Source of the DNA: Fuerstiella sp. | Lineage (GTDB): Bacteria > Planctomycetota > Planctomycetia > Planctomycetales > Planctomycetaceae | Reading direction: 5' to 3' | Assembly: GCA_022447225.1 (NCBI GenBank) | Contig: JAKVAZ010000010.1 | Location: forward strand, 62,001-126,000 | Length of the DNA stretch: 64,000 nt | Part shown: positions 63,945 through 64,000 of the stretch, one piece after another | Layout of the letters: each line of letters opens with the position of its first letter | Position numbering within the stretch: position 1 is the stretch's first letter | The notes under the pieces: model-generated | Databases searched by the model: none | What the model was told of the DNA's origin: nothing | Seen by the model: the letters and a program-made list of their open reading frames with translations, nothing else | Program-made: the position numbers and the translations under genes

Positions 63945-64000
63945 TACGTGACACAGACAGTGTTTCTGCTTCGACAACCAGGTCAGGTTGCATGACAGAT

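Noticed and set aside
1-64000. tRNA, rRNA, CRISPR arrays, insertion sequences and prophage genes
   Set aside because: No tRNA-like T-arm sequence in a clover-leaf context, no spaced direct repeats, no transposase motif and no phage structural gene were found on either strand.

Overview
The window comes from a planctomycete (phylum Planctomycetota), almost certainly a chromosome. Direct signs are five DUF1501 genes, three PSCyt/DUF1549-DUF1553 genes, one very large PVC-type CxxCH heme protein, a DUF1559 pseudopilin-like protein, LL-diaminopimelate aminotransferase, and a methylene-tetrahydromethanopterin dehydrogenase of the kind known from planctomycetes. No rRNA, tRNA, CRISPR array, insertion sequence or phage gene was seen. 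Shine-Dalgarno sequences are patchy, and where present they often set the start well inside the longest open frame.

Layout. 1-1004: partial amidohydrolase (-). 1459-5271: a DUF1553 + DUF1501 pair (+). 5500-10233: glycosidase-like protein, exported thioredoxin-like protein and glnS (all -). 10715-16281: a 1486-residue SGNH/propeller/HEAT/cupredoxin/cytochrome c protein, then an ornithine cyclodeaminase family protein (+). 16486-21321: a five-gene catabolic operon (-) with a sugar isomerase/epimerase, a Gfo/Idh/MocA oxidoreductase, two SDRs and an HpaI-type aldolase. 22142-30867: a four-gene operon holding two further DUF1553 + DUF1501 pairs in tandem (+). 31269-34115: DUF1559 protein and a DUF4198-like/Kelch protein (-). 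34609-37574: PQQ-propeller protein and an unpaired DUF1501 (+). 37635-43397: core metabolism (dapL, class II DAHP synthase, hisB, metG). 43581-48156: small accessory genes (prenyltransferase-like, Uma2-like, HMA-like lipoprotein, lipoprotein, BON protein). 49158-57278: SMP-30-like protein, FabF-like ketosynthase, mtdC-like gene, ABC exporter with a ComEA-like gene upstream, and a last unpaired DUF1501. 57698-63835: proC, then sufR, nuoB, sufC, sufB, sufD (+), followed by a strong hairpin.

How the genes work together. The clearest unit is the Fe-S assembly cluster, SufR regulator followed by SufC, SufB and SufD; an intact-looking nuoB sits between regulator and scaffold genes. The second unit is the sugar or sugar-acid catabolic operon, whose content fits oxidation of a sugar or glycoside and retro-aldol cleavage of a 2-keto-3-deoxy acid; its substrate cannot be read from the sequence. 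The third is the set of planctomycete export modules, in which each DUF1553 protein carries zero, one or two N-terminal PSCyt1 heme domains besides a conserved internal CxxCH and is followed at once by a DUF1501 protein with a (usually twin-arginine) export signal. This set, with the 1486-residue copper/heme protein, is the best candidate for a little-described exported redox/hydrolase system. Coordinates and motifs are read from the sequence; family assignments rest on recognised motifs, and no database search could be run.
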